This document shows, piece by piece, positions 7,379-16,432 of a DNA stretch of 64,000 nucleotides (position 1 is its first letter; the number at the start of each line of letters is the position of its first letter). The notes beneath the pieces were generated by a model. The model saw nothing but the letters and a program-made list of their open reading frames with translations. It made no database searches and was not told where the DNA came from. The position numbers were made by a program, and so were the translations under genes. Source of the DNA: Chthonomonas calidirosea T49 (GTDB taxonomy: Bacteria > Armatimonadota > Chthonomonadetes > Chthonomonadales > Chthonomonadaceae); assembly GCF_000427095.1 (NCBI RefSeq), contig NC_021487.1, forward strand, positions 2,253,325-2,317,324. Reading direction: 5' to 3'.

Positions 7379-10300
7379 ACCTTAGTCGCTTTGTCTCACA
7401 GAACCTCAAAGCCATTCTTTTCGTTACCATAGCGCTCTGCGTTATCGGGGTGGGCGTTGTGGGGTCGTTTCCCGTTGCCATTCTGCCCGAAGTCACCTTT
7501 CCGCGCCTCGTTGTGATCGCCCATGCAGGAGAACGCCCCATTCGCATGACCGAGGTCGCCCTGACACGCCCTATCGAACAGGCCATCGCTACCGTTCCAG
7601 GGGTCATTCGTATTCGTTCCAAAACACAACGTGGAGACACAGAGATATCGGTGGATTTTGCTTGGGGTACCGATATGCTCACCGCTCTTGAACTCGTTAA
7701 TACTCAAATCAACCAGATTCGCTCCTCTTTGCCGCCGGAAACCGATGTCGAGGTCGAGCGCATGAACCCCACGGTTTTTCCCATCCTCGGCCTCTCCCTC
7801 CAATCCAAGAACCTCTCCCAAGCCCAGCTCTGGACTCTGGCGACCTATACGCTGCGCCCCGCCCTCAGTCGTGTGCCAGGTGTTGCCTTGGTAGAGGTAC
7901 AGGGGGGACGGATTCCGGAGATCGCCGTGGACATCTCTCCGCAGCGTCTTATGGCCTATCATCTCTCCTTACCAGAGGTTGAGCAGGCCATTGCTAACAC
8001 AAACGTCTTCAAATCGGTTGGCCTACTCAACCGTCAGTTTCAGCAGTATCAGGCCATCGTCTCCGCCGAAGCCACCGATACCGACCAACTTGGCCGCGTG
8101 GTGGTGGCTCAAAGGCAAGGAGTGCCCATTCTGCTGCGGCAGATAGCCCACATCTATCCCTCTGTTCAAGATCGCACGACCATTGTAACCGCCAACGGAG
8201 CTGAATCGGTGCTTATCAACATTGTACGTCAGCCGGGCGCCAACACGGTGACGGTGGTGAACGACGTAGAACAGGCCATTCAGCAGCTAAAACCCACACT
8301 GCCGCCAGGTACTCAACTTCATGTGTTTTATGATCAGTCCCAGCTGATTAAAGAGGCCGTAGGCAGCGTGCGTGACGCGGTGATCATTGGCTCCATTCTC
8401 GCCGTGGTTGTGCTTATGCTCTTTCTAGGCAATCTACGGGCCACGCTCGTTACGGCAGTTATCATCCCGGCCACCGTACTCATCACGTTCCTGCTTATGC
8501 GCCTTTCAGGCCTCACGCTCAACCTAATGACTTTGGGCGCTCTCGCGGTTGGCATCGGTCTAGTGATAGACGATGCGATTGTCGTTGTAGAAAATGTGTT
8601 TCGACACCTTACAGAGGGAGCGACTCGTTTCGATTCGATCCGGCTAGCCTCCTCTGAGATCGCGCTTCCCATGATCTCGTCTACACTCACGACCGTCGTT
8701 GTGTTTTTACCCCTTGTGTTGCTACAGGGCGTGGCCGGGGCTTTCTTTACCGCTCTGGCCGTCACGCTTACCATCGCGCTGATGGTCTCTCTAGCGCTGG
8801 CGCTTTTCGTAAGCCCAAGTCTCTGCGCCGCCTTTCTCAAAGTGCGTCCGGGCACTCCAGAGCACGGCCGGTTGTTTGAGAAACTCATCGAAGGCTATAA
8901 AAAAGGCCTTCAGTTCTGCGTAAGACATCCGCGTTGGTTAGCTGTGGCCGCCGGCTTGCTGGTTGTGGCTACCATCTTCTTTGCGACCCATCTCGGCTCC
9001 GATTTTATGCCCTCTATAGACGAGGGCGCCTTCGTCCTCGACTATCGCACACCTCCTGGCACCTCTTTGGAAGAGACCAACCGCTTACTGATGCAGATCG
9101 AACATATCTTAGAAACAACACCGGAGGTGAAGTCTTTCTCGCGACGTACAGGAACCGAGCTAGGTTTTGCCATTACCGAGCCAAACCGCGGTGATTTCGC
9201 CGTCATGCTGCATTCGCATCGCCATCGCAGCATTGACGAGGTGATCGCCGATGTACGTGATCGGATAGAACGCCAAGTTCCCGGCGTGAATATCGACTTT
9301 TCCCAAGTGTTACAAGACCTTATCGGCGATCTGTCGGGTGCACCGGCTCCTATTGAAGTGAAGCTGTTTGGTGAAGACCAAAATCAGTTGGACAGTGTTG
9401 CGCGTTCGGTGGCCGACAAGCTTGCCAAGATTCCGGGCGTGGTGGATGTTCAAAACGGCGTGATCGAATTGGGGCCGGAGCTCACCGTGCGGGTAGACCC
9501 GGTAAAGGCCGGCGTCGTGGGGCTGACACCCGAAGATGTGGCCAACCAGGTGAATGCCGCCATGTTCGGAGACGTTGCTACTCAGATACTGCAGGGTGAA
9601 CGCCAAATTGGGGTGAGGGTGCGCCTTCCAGAGGCCTATCGCTCCGACAAAAGCGCCATCGAGATGTTGCCCATCCATACCCCAGATGGTTACAATGTGC
9701 CTCTGGCTACTTTGGGGACTATTCAAAGGGTAGCGGGCACTGTGGAGATAACCCATGAGAACCAGCGACGCATGGTCTCCATTGAAGCGCGTCTTTCCGG
9801 AAGAGACCTCGGCAGCGTTATGAAGGATGTACAAGCGCTTATGCGACGTACGCCGCTGCCGGCCGGAATTACCTATGAACTTGGGGGGCAATATCAGAGC
9901 CAACAACAATCGTTCCGCAATCTTCTTGAAGTGCTCGTGCTTGCTGTGGTGCTGGTCTATGCCGTCATGCTGTTCCAATTCGGGTCGTTTACCTCACCCA
10001 CCGTGCTTCTACTTATCATGCCGCTTGCACTCTTCGGGGTAAGCTTTGGGCTTTGGGCCACGGGCACCACGCTCAACGTCTCTTCGTTCATGGGCGCCAT
10101 TATGTTGGTGGGCATTGTGGTAAAAAACGGCATCCTTCTGCTCGACCAAGCGCAACGTGCTGAGCGAGAGGGCTTAACGCCAGAAGAGGCGGTGGCGCAG
10201 GCCGGCGTCATTCGTATCCGTCCCATTCTTATGACCACGCTCACCGCCTTACTTGGCCTGGTGCCGCTTGCTTTCGGCATTGGAGCTGGCGCTCAGATGC

Positions 10301-10470
10301 AGCAGCCCTTGGCCATCGCCGTTATCGGGGGCCTTAGCTTCTCTACCATCTTCACCCTTGTCTTTGCCCCAACGCTCTATGTCGTGTTTCGGCGTTACCA
10401 GTTGCGCTTACAAGCCAACCATGAAGCGCCTCCACCAGCAGAGCTCATCGAGCCGATCGTGGAAGGGTAG
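7375..10470 (+). CDS. RND efflux transporter, inner-membrane pump (HAE1/CusA-like)
   Basis: The 1031-aa protein has the full RND layout: an N-terminal membrane helix (NLKAILFVTIALCVIGVG), a porter loop, helices 2-6, a second helix 7 and loop, and helices 8-12. The proton-relay pair appears in GLVIDDAIVVVENV. The family's typical ending (AGVIRIRPILMTTLTALLGL) is also present. It would use the proton gradient to export drugs or metals through the adaptor and TolC-like channel encoded directly upstream. Start is GTG at 7375, overlapping the adaptor stop. No metal-specific Met cluster was noticed, so a hydrophobe/amphiphile (HAE) pump is slightly favoured over a metal pump. It ends 8 bp from a convergent gene. 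Confidence 0.95.
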   Translation: MNLSRFVSQNLKAILFVTIALCVIGVGVVGSFPVAILPEVTFPRLVVIAHAGERPIRMTEVALTRPIEQAIATVPGVIRIRSKTQRGDTEISVDFAWGTDMLTALELVNTQINQIRSSLPPETDVEVERMNPTVFPILGLSLQSKNLSQAQLWTLATYTLRPALSRVPGVALVEVQGGRIPEIAVDISPQRLMAYHLSLPEVEQAIANTNVFKSVGLLNRQFQQYQAIVSAEATDTDQLGRVVVAQRQGVPILLRQIAHIYPSVQDRTTIVTANGAESVLINIVRQPGANTVTVVNDVEQAIQQLKPTLPPGTQLHVFYDQSQLIKEAVGSVRDAVIIGSILAVVVLMLFLGNLRATLVTAVIIPATVLITFLLMRLSGLTLNLMTLGALAVGIGLVIDDAIVVVENVFRHLTEGATRFDSIRLASSEIALPMISSTLTTVVVFLPLVLLQGVAGAFFTALAVTLTIALMVSLALALFVSPSLCAAFLKVRPGTPEHGRLFEKLIEGYKKGLQFCVRHPRWLAVAAGLLVVATIFFATHLGSDFMPSIDEGAFVLDYRTPPGTSLEETNRLLMQIEHILETTPEVKSFSRRTGTELGFAITEPNRGDFAVMLHSHRHRSIDEVIADVRDRIERQVPGVNIDFSQVLQDLIGDLSGAPAPIEVKLFGEDQNQLDSVARSVADKLAKIPGVVDVQNGVIELGPELTVRVDPVKAGVVGLTPEDVANQVNAAMFGDVATQILQGERQIGVRVRLPEAYRSDKSAIEMLPIHTPDGYNVPLATLGTIQRVAGTVEITHENQRRMVSIEARLSGRDLGSVMKDVQALMRRTPLPAGITYELGGQYQSQQQSFRNLLEVLVLAVVLVYAVMLFQFGSFTSPTVLLLIMPLALFGVSFGLWATGTTLNVSSFMGAIMLVGIVVKNGILLLDQAQRAEREGLTPEEAVAQAGVIRIRPILMTTLTALLGLVPLAFGIGAGAQMQQPLAIAVIGGLSFSTIFTLVFAPTLYVVFRRYQLRLQANHEAPPPAELIEPIVEG

Positions 10471-10478
10471 GCTCCCAC

Positions 10479-11342
10479 TTAGGCAACCACGGTCTGCAAA
10501 AGCGCCCAAGCATGGCGTACCGACTCTAAACAGCTCTGTATGGAGGGCACGGGGTCGCTCTCATGCAGCTCATATTCGAGCGCTACAAGCCGATTATAGC
10601 GAAGCCGCAGCAGGATATCAAGAAAGCCGATGGTGTCGAGCAAGCTGTCCGGATCGCCGATATCGGCGAACTCGCGCCCCCCATTAGGCGACACCTTTGC
10701 GGCCTTGAGATGCACATCGAGCAGGCGTTTGCCATAGCGTACCTCCGCAGCAACAGGGTCTTCTTGAGCCATGATCATATGGCCGGTATCCTCACAAGCT
10801 CCTACGAGTGGGTTACGTCCCTCCACCGCCTTTAGAACCTGGTCGGGATGGCCATAAAGCGTGTCGCCAGGCCCATGATTGTGGATGGCGATGGCGATGC
10901 GGTATTCGCGGGTCAGCCGGTCGAGCAGAGGCAGGGAGTCCGGCGCCGGATAGGCAGACAAAACCGGGATTTCCATGGCCTTAGCAAACTCGAAAATGCG
11001 TCGTGCCTCCGCCTCGTTGTTGTTAAAGCCCACCACACCGTAGGCCAGCATGCGGACATTATGGGCGGCCAGTTTTTGCTTAAAGGAGGCGATCTGCTGC
11101 GAGTCGTTTGTCAGAGGGATGTGCGACATGAAGCCCTCCCAGTAGTGCAAGCCGAGCTGCTGTGTGATGTCGAGGGCCTCATCGAGGTTAAAGTGCCTCA
11201 AAGAGTACGATTGAATGCCCATCTTGAAGGGACCGTAAGGGGAGTTGGCGCTCTGCGCCGCCTCGCTTTTGGAAGCGCCCAAGGCGAGGGTCGCTGCGCC
11301 ACCAAGGGCGCCTTGCAATAGAGTGCGACGTGAAACCGACAT
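10479..11342 (-). CDS. Xylose-isomerase-like TIM-barrel protein with Tat signal
   Basis: The 287-aa protein begins MSVSRRTLLQGALGGAATLA, a twin-arginine signal with the SRRTLLQ motif, so the folded protein is probably exported. The mature part is an AP-endonuclease-2/sugar phosphate isomerase-epimerase TIM barrel: metal-binding candidates lie in AIHNHGPGD, GACEDTGHM, DVHLKAAK and VALEYEL. Such exported proteins are common beside sugar dehydrogenases, but no such partner is adjacent here. AGGAGA lies upstream of the ATG. It converges with the RND pump gene with only 8 bp between the stops. Substrate is unknown. Confidence 0.85.
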   Translation of the reverse strand: MSVSRRTLLQGALGGAATLALGASKSEAAQSANSPYGPFKMGIQSYSLRHFNLDEALDITQQLGLHYWEGFMSHIPLTNDSQQIASFKQKLAAHNVRMLAYGVVGFNNNEAEARRIFEFAKAMEIPVLSAYPAPDSLPLLDRLTREYRIAIAIHNHGPGDTLYGHPDQVLKAVEGRNPLVGACEDTGHMIMAQEDPVAAEVRYGKRLLDVHLKAAKVSPNGGREFADIGDPDSLLDTIGFLDILLRLRYNRLVALEYELHESDPVPSIQSCLESVRHAWALLQTVVA

Positions 11343-11479
11343 ATCCGAATCTCCTCTGCGGTTTGAGATTACGGTGGAGAGTTTCCTCTTTGCCTCCTCT
11401 ATTTCCTGCCAATCGCTCTCCCAAAATTTTGAGCCTTTTCAGGAACAACACAACGACAAAAGCAGTAAACTTAACTGCT

Positions 11480-12601
11480 ATGAGTAAGGGAGTTGTAGTG
11501 GCCGCCATGAGCGGCGGAGTGGATAGTGCGGTGGCAGCAGCCCTCCTAAAGCAGGAGGGATATGAGGTCATCGGCATTACACTGCAGATATGGCAAGAGC
11601 ATAGCGAGCAGGGCAAGTACGGAGGTTGTTGCTCGCTTGGCGCGGTAGAGGACGCACGTCGTGCCGCTGCCAAGATCGGCATTCCGCACTATGTCCTCAA
11701 TTTTCGCGACTATTTTGCCAACAAGGTGATCGATCGCTTCATCGCGGAGTATCAGCAGGGTAGGACCCCAAACCCCTGTGTGGAGTGCAATCGGAGCGTG
11801 AAGTTTGAGGAGCTCCTGCGCCAAGCGGAGCAGCTCGGCGCCGACTATTTGGCCACCGGCCATTATGCGCGCGTCCGATTCAACGAGCGCACTGGGCGTT
11901 ACGAGCTCCTACGTGCACGCGATGAGAGTAAAGACCAATCCTATGCTCTCTACACCATGCGTCAAGAGGCGTTGGCCAAAACCCTTTTGCCTTTAGGCCA
12001 TATTGTAAGCAAGCAAGAGACGAGGCGTATTGCAAGAGAGCTTGGTTTGCCGCTTGCTAATAAGCCCGACTCACAGGAGATCTGTTTTGTTCCCAAAGAG
12101 GGCTACATCGCTTTTCTGAAGGAAAAGGCTCCTTCAGTTCTACGTCCCGGCCCCATCGTAGATACGTCGGGGCGCAAGATCGGCGAGCATCCCGGAGTCG
12201 CCTTTTACACCATTGGGCAGCGTAAGCGCCTGCCGGCAGGGCAAAAGGAGCCGCTTTTTGTGGTGGCGCTTGACGCCGATACCAACACCGTTATTGTTGG
12301 GCGCGATTCGGAGCTCTATGCAGAAGGCCTGCTTGTGGAAGAGTGCTGCTGGATCGCTCTGGCGGAGCCGCCACAAAAGCCTCTTGTCACTCAGGTAAAA
12401 ATCCGCTATAATGGGCATGCGGTACCAGCCTCTATTGTGGCCGGTAGGGAGGAAGGAACGGTCGAAGGCTGGTTTGAGCAAGCTCAGCGCGCCGTCACAC
12501 CGGGACAGTCTGCCGTGTTTTACGGCGGGGAAGGAGAGGATGCGGGTCAGGTAGTTTTGGGAGGAGGCATTATCCGATGCGCACGATATCAGAGGCCATG
12601 A
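11480..12601 (+). CDS. mnmA: tRNA-specific 2-thiouridylase MnmA
   Basis: This cytoplasmic enzyme makes the 2-thio group of the wobble uridine in tRNA-Glu, -Gln and -Lys, using sulfur relayed to an active-site cysteine. From ATG at 11480 the protein is 373 aa. The PP-loop ATP site is AAMSGGVDSAVAA (residues 8-20), the first catalytic cysteine is in NPCVECNR (Cys100) and the second in SQEICFVP (Cys202). The reading frame is open up to 11330, but the 50 extra residues are not MnmA-like. No Shine-Dalgarno sequence precedes this ATG; instead TAAACT lies 8 bases upstream (see the leaderless finding). The 3' end overlaps cdd. Confidence 0.95.
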   Translation: MSKGVVVAAMSGGVDSAVAAALLKQEGYEVIGITLQIWQEHSEQGKYGGCCSLGAVEDARRAAAKIGIPHYVLNFRDYFANKVIDRFIAEYQQGRTPNPCVECNRSVKFEELLRQAEQLGADYLATGHYARVRFNERTGRYELLRARDESKDQSYALYTMRQEALAKTLLPLGHIVSKQETRRIARELGLPLANKPDSQEICFVPKEGYIAFLKEKAPSVLRPGPIVDTSGRKIGEHPGVAFYTIGQRKRLPAGQKEPLFVVALDADTNTVIVGRDSELYAEGLLVEECCWIALAEPPQKPLVTQVKIRYNGHAVPASIVAGREEGTVEGWFEQAQRAVTPGQSAVFYGGEGEDAGQVVLGGGIIRCARYQRP

Positions 12602-13005
12602 ACGTCGCCGGTCTTTTCTCGGAAGAGGAGCTGTCGCTTCTCGCGGCGGCACGCCAAGCGGCAAAACGCGCTCACTGTCCCTACTCGCACTTTGCTGTGG
12701 GTGCCGCCCTAGAAACCGATATCGGCATTGTGCTTGGATGCAATGTAGAGAACGCAAGCTATGGTCTCTCATGCTGTGCCGAGCGTGTGGCTCTCTTCAC
12801 CGCGGTTGCTCAGGGAGCTACCCGCTTCCTACGCCTGGCCCTCTCCTGCCCAGCAACCGCTCCCGACGCTCCTGTGGAATCGCGCATGCCGTGCGGTGCC
12901 TGTCTTCAGGTGCTTTCCGAATTCCTTCCTTTAGAGACACCGCTGCTGATTGATGGAGTGGGCAAAAAGCAGCTGAAGGAGCTGCTTCCATACCCATTTC
13001 GTTAA
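12577..13005 (+). CDS. cdd: Cytidine deaminase
   Basis: The 142-aa protein is the small homotetrameric type of cytidine deaminase, which converts (deoxy)cytidine to (deoxy)uridine in pyrimidine salvage. The zinc site is complete: CAE at 67-69 with the proton-shuttling Glu69, and PCGAC with Cys106 and Cys109. NVENASYGLSC is the substrate-binding segment. The ATG at 12577 lies within the end of mnmA (25-bp overlap) and has GGAGG nine bases upstream. An alternative ATG at 12598 would make an ATGA overlap but lacks a good ribosome site. Confidence 0.93.
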   Translation: MRTISEAMNVAGLFSEEELSLLAAARQAAKRAHCPYSHFAVGAALETDIGIVLGCNVENASYGLSCCAERVALFTAVAQGATRFLRLALSCPATAPDAPVESRMPCGACLQVLSEFLPLETPLLIDGVGKKQLKELLPYPFR

Positions 13006-13044
13006 CCATTTAGAGCGATCACTTTTCCCACAGAGAAATGCACG

Positions 13045-13497
13045 ATGACACAAGCGATACAGATAGTCGCCTTTTTGTTGCTCCTTGCTCTGCTCTTCGT
13101 GGCCTATCGTCTCTGGGACCTTCTAGGCACCCTTAAGAGGACGATTCAGGGCCTTGAGGAGACGCGACAGCAGATAACGGTGGTAGTAGAGAGGGCTAAC
13201 GGCGTCGTAGATCAGGTAGATGCCATGCTGAAGGAACGCATCGAGCCCGCCTTGCACACAGCTCAGGAGGCCGTAGAGCATGTGCAATCGGCGACACGCT
13301 CGGTGGCCGAGAGCGCTGCCTCTTTACGTCTCATGGTGGCTCGGGCCGAGGCCTCGGCCAGCGTGGGGCGCCTCTTGGCCGCGGGGGGAACCCTAGCAGG
13401 TGCCCTGCTTCAGCGCAGGCGTCAGGCAGCTGAAAAAACGAAGCCTGAAGAGGAGAAAAGCCGTAAACCAAAATGGCGATGGTTCTTAGGCAAATAG
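13045..13497 (+). CDS. DUF948-like membrane-anchored coiled-coil protein
   Basis: The 150-aa protein has one N-terminal membrane helix (about residues 5-27), a long amphipathic helical region like DUF948 or methyl-accepting-type linkers, an Ala/Gly-rich second hydrophobic stretch around 110-125 (AAGGTLAGALLQ), and a basic tail (KPEEEKSRKPKWRWFLGK). Such proteins often sit beside YtxH-type genes in Gram-positive stress operons, and the next gene here is YtxH-like, which supports the call. Function is not established. Start ATG 13045. Confidence 0.7.
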   Translation: MTQAIQIVAFLLLLALLFVAYRLWDLLGTLKRTIQGLEETRQQITVVVERANGVVDQVDAMLKERIEPALHTAQEAVEHVQSATRSVAESAASLRLMVARAEASASVGRLLAAGGTLAGALLQRRRQAAEKTKPEEEKSRKPKWRWFLGK

Positions 13498-13530
13498 AAA
13501 GCCTAAAGCACGCTTGGGTTCGGGAACCGT

Positions 13531-13559
13531 TTGGTTCATTAGTCCATCTCAAGTAAAAT
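13531..13559 (+). promoter_or_regulatory. Candidate promoter for the YtxH-AI-2E transporter-tdh genes
   Basis: TTGGTT (13531-13536), a 17-bp spacer, and TAAAAT (13554-13559). The predicted start is near 13566, just before the AGGAGG ribosome site of the YtxH-like gene. Confidence 0.5.
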
Positions 13560-13583
13560 AGAGATACAGGAGGAATAGAGTGA

Positions 13584-13865
13584 ATGGCAAACAATAGCGA
13601 TGATCGCGGTGTGCTTGTGAGCGTTCTTGCCGGCATCGGCATGGGCGTGCTTATTGGCGCTGCAGTGGGGCTGCTACTCGCGCCCAAATCGGGTGAAGAG
13701 ACCCGCGACGATCTCTCGCGCGCGGTGAAAGACCTTAATGACAAAATCAGCGACTTAGGACGCACCTTGAGTCAAAAAGTGGCCGCTGCCAGCGATAAAC
13801 TGCGCTCCCAAATGGCGCAAAAAATTGACGAGGTCGTTAAAGAGGAAGAAGAGGCTGCCGGCTAA
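13584..13865 (+). CDS. YtxH domain-containing small protein
   Basis: The 93-aa protein has a Gly/Ala-rich hydrophobic N-terminal segment (GIGMGVLIGAAVGLLLAPKS) followed by GEETRDDLSRAVKDL, the signature of the YtxH/gas-vesicle-GvpP-like family. The rest is amphipathic helix with a Glu-rich end. Family members are stress-associated membrane-linked proteins without known enzymatic activity. An AGGAGG site lies about ten bases upstream. The next gene begins 3 bp after the stop, so the two are probably one transcript. Confidence 0.8.
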   Translation: MANNSDDRGVLVSVLAGIGMGVLIGAAVGLLLAPKSGEETRDDLSRAVKDLNDKISDLGRTLSQKVAAASDKLRSQMAQKIDEVVKEEEEAAG

Positions 13866-13868
13866 GTT

Positions 13869-15248
13869 ATGAACGAGCCTGTGCCTGAGTTCCCTGAGAA
13901 CGAGCCCCCTGTTCCGCCCAACCCCACTTTCCCCGCGCCGGCGGAAACAGGGGCTCTTGAGGGAGGGTCGTTTTTGCCTTCCTATGCTACCTACCCTTTT
14001 GGATGGTCAAGAAAAAGCCTGCGACGTTTTATTAGTCTGTTACTTCTTTTTGCTGTCGTCCTTGCTTTTCTGTACGCCGTGCGTGCCATTCTACCGCCCT
14101 TTCTTATTGCCTTCTTCTTGGCCGCTCTGCTTGAACCCTCTATCCGCCACCAAGAACAGCACGGACACCTCTTTCGCTCACGAACACAAATCATCCTCGC
14201 CTACTATCTGTTTGCCGCAGCGGTTTTGATCGTTCTTGCAATAAAGGTGTTTCCTTTGGCGAGCGATCAATTCACCTCTATCAGCCATAACCTAAGCCAA
14301 TACTATGCCAACATTCAGAGTAGCGTTAACACGTTTCTTGTCCATCATGAGAAACTCCTCCGCTATTTCGGGGTTAAACAGACCAATCTGCAAAGCCTGC
14401 TCAACGATCGTTCTGGGCCGGCTCAAAAAGCCATTACTGCCTTTTTAAAAGGGGTTCGTGATATCATTCAGGCGCTTCTCGACAAGATCACATGGCTTAT
14501 CATCATACCCGTCGCTACCTTCTTCATCATGCGTGACTATCCCAAGCTACGCGCCAAGTTCATCTGGTTTTTCCCAGAATCTCTCCAAGAACAGGTGGAT
14601 CGCATCTCACGCGAGGTCGTAGATGTGTTCAGCGCCTACCTACGTGGGTTGGTCAAAATCTGCATCCTTCTCAGCATCTGCGCTACGCTTCTCTTCGCCG
14701 CTCTCGACGTGCAGTATGCTCTGTTCCTTGGCTTGCTAGCTGGGCTTTTCTATGCAGTTCCCTATATCGGCAACATTATTACGGCGCTCAGCGCTGCTGT
14801 TGTCGCTTTTCTAAGCCCTCACAACGTGCTCGGCATTCTCCACATACACGCCAATTCGTTTCCGTTCGCTCTCATCGTAGGAGGAAGCTTCGGGCTTCTT
14901 GCTGGGGTTATTTTCGATCAACTCGTCTACCCACGGGTTGTTGGAGGCTCGGTGGGGCTGCATCCTGTGCTAAGCCTGTTTGCCCTAACAGCAGGGGCAA
15001 CGCTTTTTGGAATATGGGGCATGTTGCTGGCAACGCCGGTGGCCGCCTCTATCCAAATCGTTTTTAGCTACCTCTTCCCTCGCCTCGCACAGGCCCCTCC
15101 CTATCACCTCTATGAAGATATCCCCCCCAAATCTGCCGTCACAGTGCACTCGTTGCTGCCTCCTAGGCTGATGCGGGCGTTCAAAGCCGCAGTAGCACAG
15201 ATGACGGGTATGTGGAAAAGTTTTCGTGAACGGAGACAGGGCGAATGA
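13869..15248 (+). CDS. AI-2E/PerM-family inner-membrane transporter
   Basis: The 459-aa protein has about eight membrane segments. The family pattern is a pair of N-terminal helices (LLLFAVVLAFLYAVRAILPP, then an IAFFLAALLEPSI helix), a cytoplasmic loop, and a C-terminal membrane core including GLLAGLFYAVPYIGNIITAL and LFALTAGATLFGIWGMLLATP. Members have been linked to autoinducer-2 export or Na+/H+ antiport, and the substrate cannot be read from sequence. The N-terminal 40 residues are Pro-rich and probably disordered. Its stop overlaps the tdh start (ATGA). Confidence 0.9.
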   Translation: MNEPVPEFPENEPPVPPNPTFPAPAETGALEGGSFLPSYATYPFGWSRKSLRRFISLLLLFAVVLAFLYAVRAILPPFLIAFFLAALLEPSIRHQEQHGHLFRSRTQIILAYYLFAAAVLIVLAIKVFPLASDQFTSISHNLSQYYANIQSSVNTFLVHHEKLLRYFGVKQTNLQSLLNDRSGPAQKAITAFLKGVRDIIQALLDKITWLIIIPVATFFIMRDYPKLRAKFIWFFPESLQEQVDRISREVVDVFSAYLRGLVKICILLSICATLLFAALDVQYALFLGLLAGLFYAVPYIGNIITALSAAVVAFLSPHNVLGILHIHANSFPFALIVGGSFGLLAGVIFDQLVYPRVVGGSVGLHPVLSLFALTAGATLFGIWGMLLATPVAASIQIVFSYLFPRLAQAPPYHLYEDIPPKSAVTVHSLLPPRLMRAFKAAVAQMTGMWKSFRERRQGE

Positions 15249-16279
15249 AGGCCATCGTAAAGGCAACTGCGGGGCCTGGAGCGAGTCTTGTGGAGGTGCC
15301 AGAGCCGCAGCTGACAGCTCCTAATCAGGTAAAAATTCGCGTGCTGGCCACTTCCATCTGCGGAACCGACTATCATATCTACAGTTGGGACGCCTGGTCG
15401 GCCCATCGCGTGAGACCACCACGTATTATGGGGCATGAGTTTGCCGGTGAGGTGATCGAAGTCGGGAGCGAAGTGACCGAGCTGAAGGTTGGAGACTACG
15501 TGAGCGGCGAAAGCCATCTTGTTTGCGGCAAGTGTCTACAATGCCGCCTTAACCAGCGCCATGTGTGCACCAACACACGCATCCTTGGTGTGGATGTGGA
15601 TGGCTGTTTTGCCCCTTATGTGGTTGTACCAGAAGGCAATCTGTGGAAAACCGATACCTCTGTGCCGCCTCACCTCGCTTGCGTGCAAGACCCGCTTGGG
15701 AACGCCGTTCATGCTACCCTTGTAGAGGAGGTTGTCGGGCGTACCGTCGCCGTTTTAGGCTGCGGCCCCATCGGTATCTTTGCCGTGGCGGTGGCACGAG
15801 CGGCGGGTGCGGCGACCATCTACGCCACCGATACCCATGACTATCGCCTCGAACTGGCCAAAACGCTAGGCGCCGACGCGGTTATGAATGTGACGCGAAC
15901 AAATGTAGAAGACTTCATAAACCGACAGACAGATGGACAGGGTGTTGACGTGGCCCTAGAGATGTCGGGAGCGCCCTCCGCTATTCAACAAGCCTTTCGC
16001 ATTTGTCGTCGTGGAGGGCGTGTTTCACTAATGGGCATTCCCACCAAACCCGTGGAACTCGATCTGGCCGAAGAGATGATCTTTAAGGGCCTTACCGTTT
16101 ATGGCATTGTGGGGCGGCGCCTCTACGAGACCTGGAACACTATGCAGTCGCTGCTGGCGTCGGGACGTCTTAATATTGAGCCGGCCATCACTCACCAGCT
16201 ATCTATTACAGAGTTCGATAAGGGCATGGCCCTCATGCGCGAGGGGCTTTGCGGAAAGGTTGTATTCCTCATGGAATAG
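15245..16279 (+). CDS. tdh: L-threonine 3-dehydrogenase (zinc medium-chain dehydrogenase)
   Basis: The 344-aa cytoplasmic enzyme would oxidise L-threonine to 2-amino-3-ketobutyrate with NAD+, the first step of threonine breakdown to glycine. The catalytic zinc site is in SICGTDYHIYSWD (Cys39) and GHEFAGEV. The structural zinc has four cysteines in CGKCLQCRLNQRHVC, and the Rossmann loop is VLGCGPIGIF. The TDYHIYxWDxW stretch is characteristic of Tdh rather than of other alcohol or sorbitol dehydrogenases. No kbl gene is adjacent. Its start overlaps the stop of the membrane transporter by 4 bp. Confidence 0.9.
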   Translation: MKAIVKATAGPGASLVEVPEPQLTAPNQVKIRVLATSICGTDYHIYSWDAWSAHRVRPPRIMGHEFAGEVIEVGSEVTELKVGDYVSGESHLVCGKCLQCRLNQRHVCTNTRILGVDVDGCFAPYVVVPEGNLWKTDTSVPPHLACVQDPLGNAVHATLVEEVVGRTVAVLGCGPIGIFAVAVARAAGAATIYATDTHDYRLELAKTLGADAVMNVTRTNVEDFINRQTDGQGVDVALEMSGAPSAIQQAFRICRRGGRVSLMGIPTKPVELDLAEEMIFKGLTVYGIVGRRLYETWNTMQSLLASGRLNIEPAITHQLSITEFDKGMALMREGLCGKVVFLME

Positions 16280-16358
16280 ATTTCCTCAAGAGGAGGCTTT
16301 GTGTGCATTCTGCGCCTATGTTTGCCTCGAAATGTTCGTATTTATAGATAATGCAAAA

Positions 16359-16387
16359 TTGACTTGAATGCGCAATAAAGGTACAGC
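16359..16387 (+). promoter_or_regulatory. Candidate promoter upstream of RNase J
   Basis: TTGACT (16359-16364), a 17-bp spacer, and TACAGC (16382-16387). The -35 is good but the -10 is weak. A second -10-like TATAGT at 16418-16423 lies 9 bases from the ATG and would give an almost leaderless message. Confidence 0.35.
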
Positions 16388-16432
16388 AGACTCCAAATAG
16401 AGAAACAAGGAAGAAACTATAGTAAAGAGACT

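Noticed and set aside
11330-11479. Longer N-terminus for MnmA
   Set aside because: The 50 added residues overlap the divergent gene start and do not resemble MnmA, whose first strand begins at the ATG at 11480.
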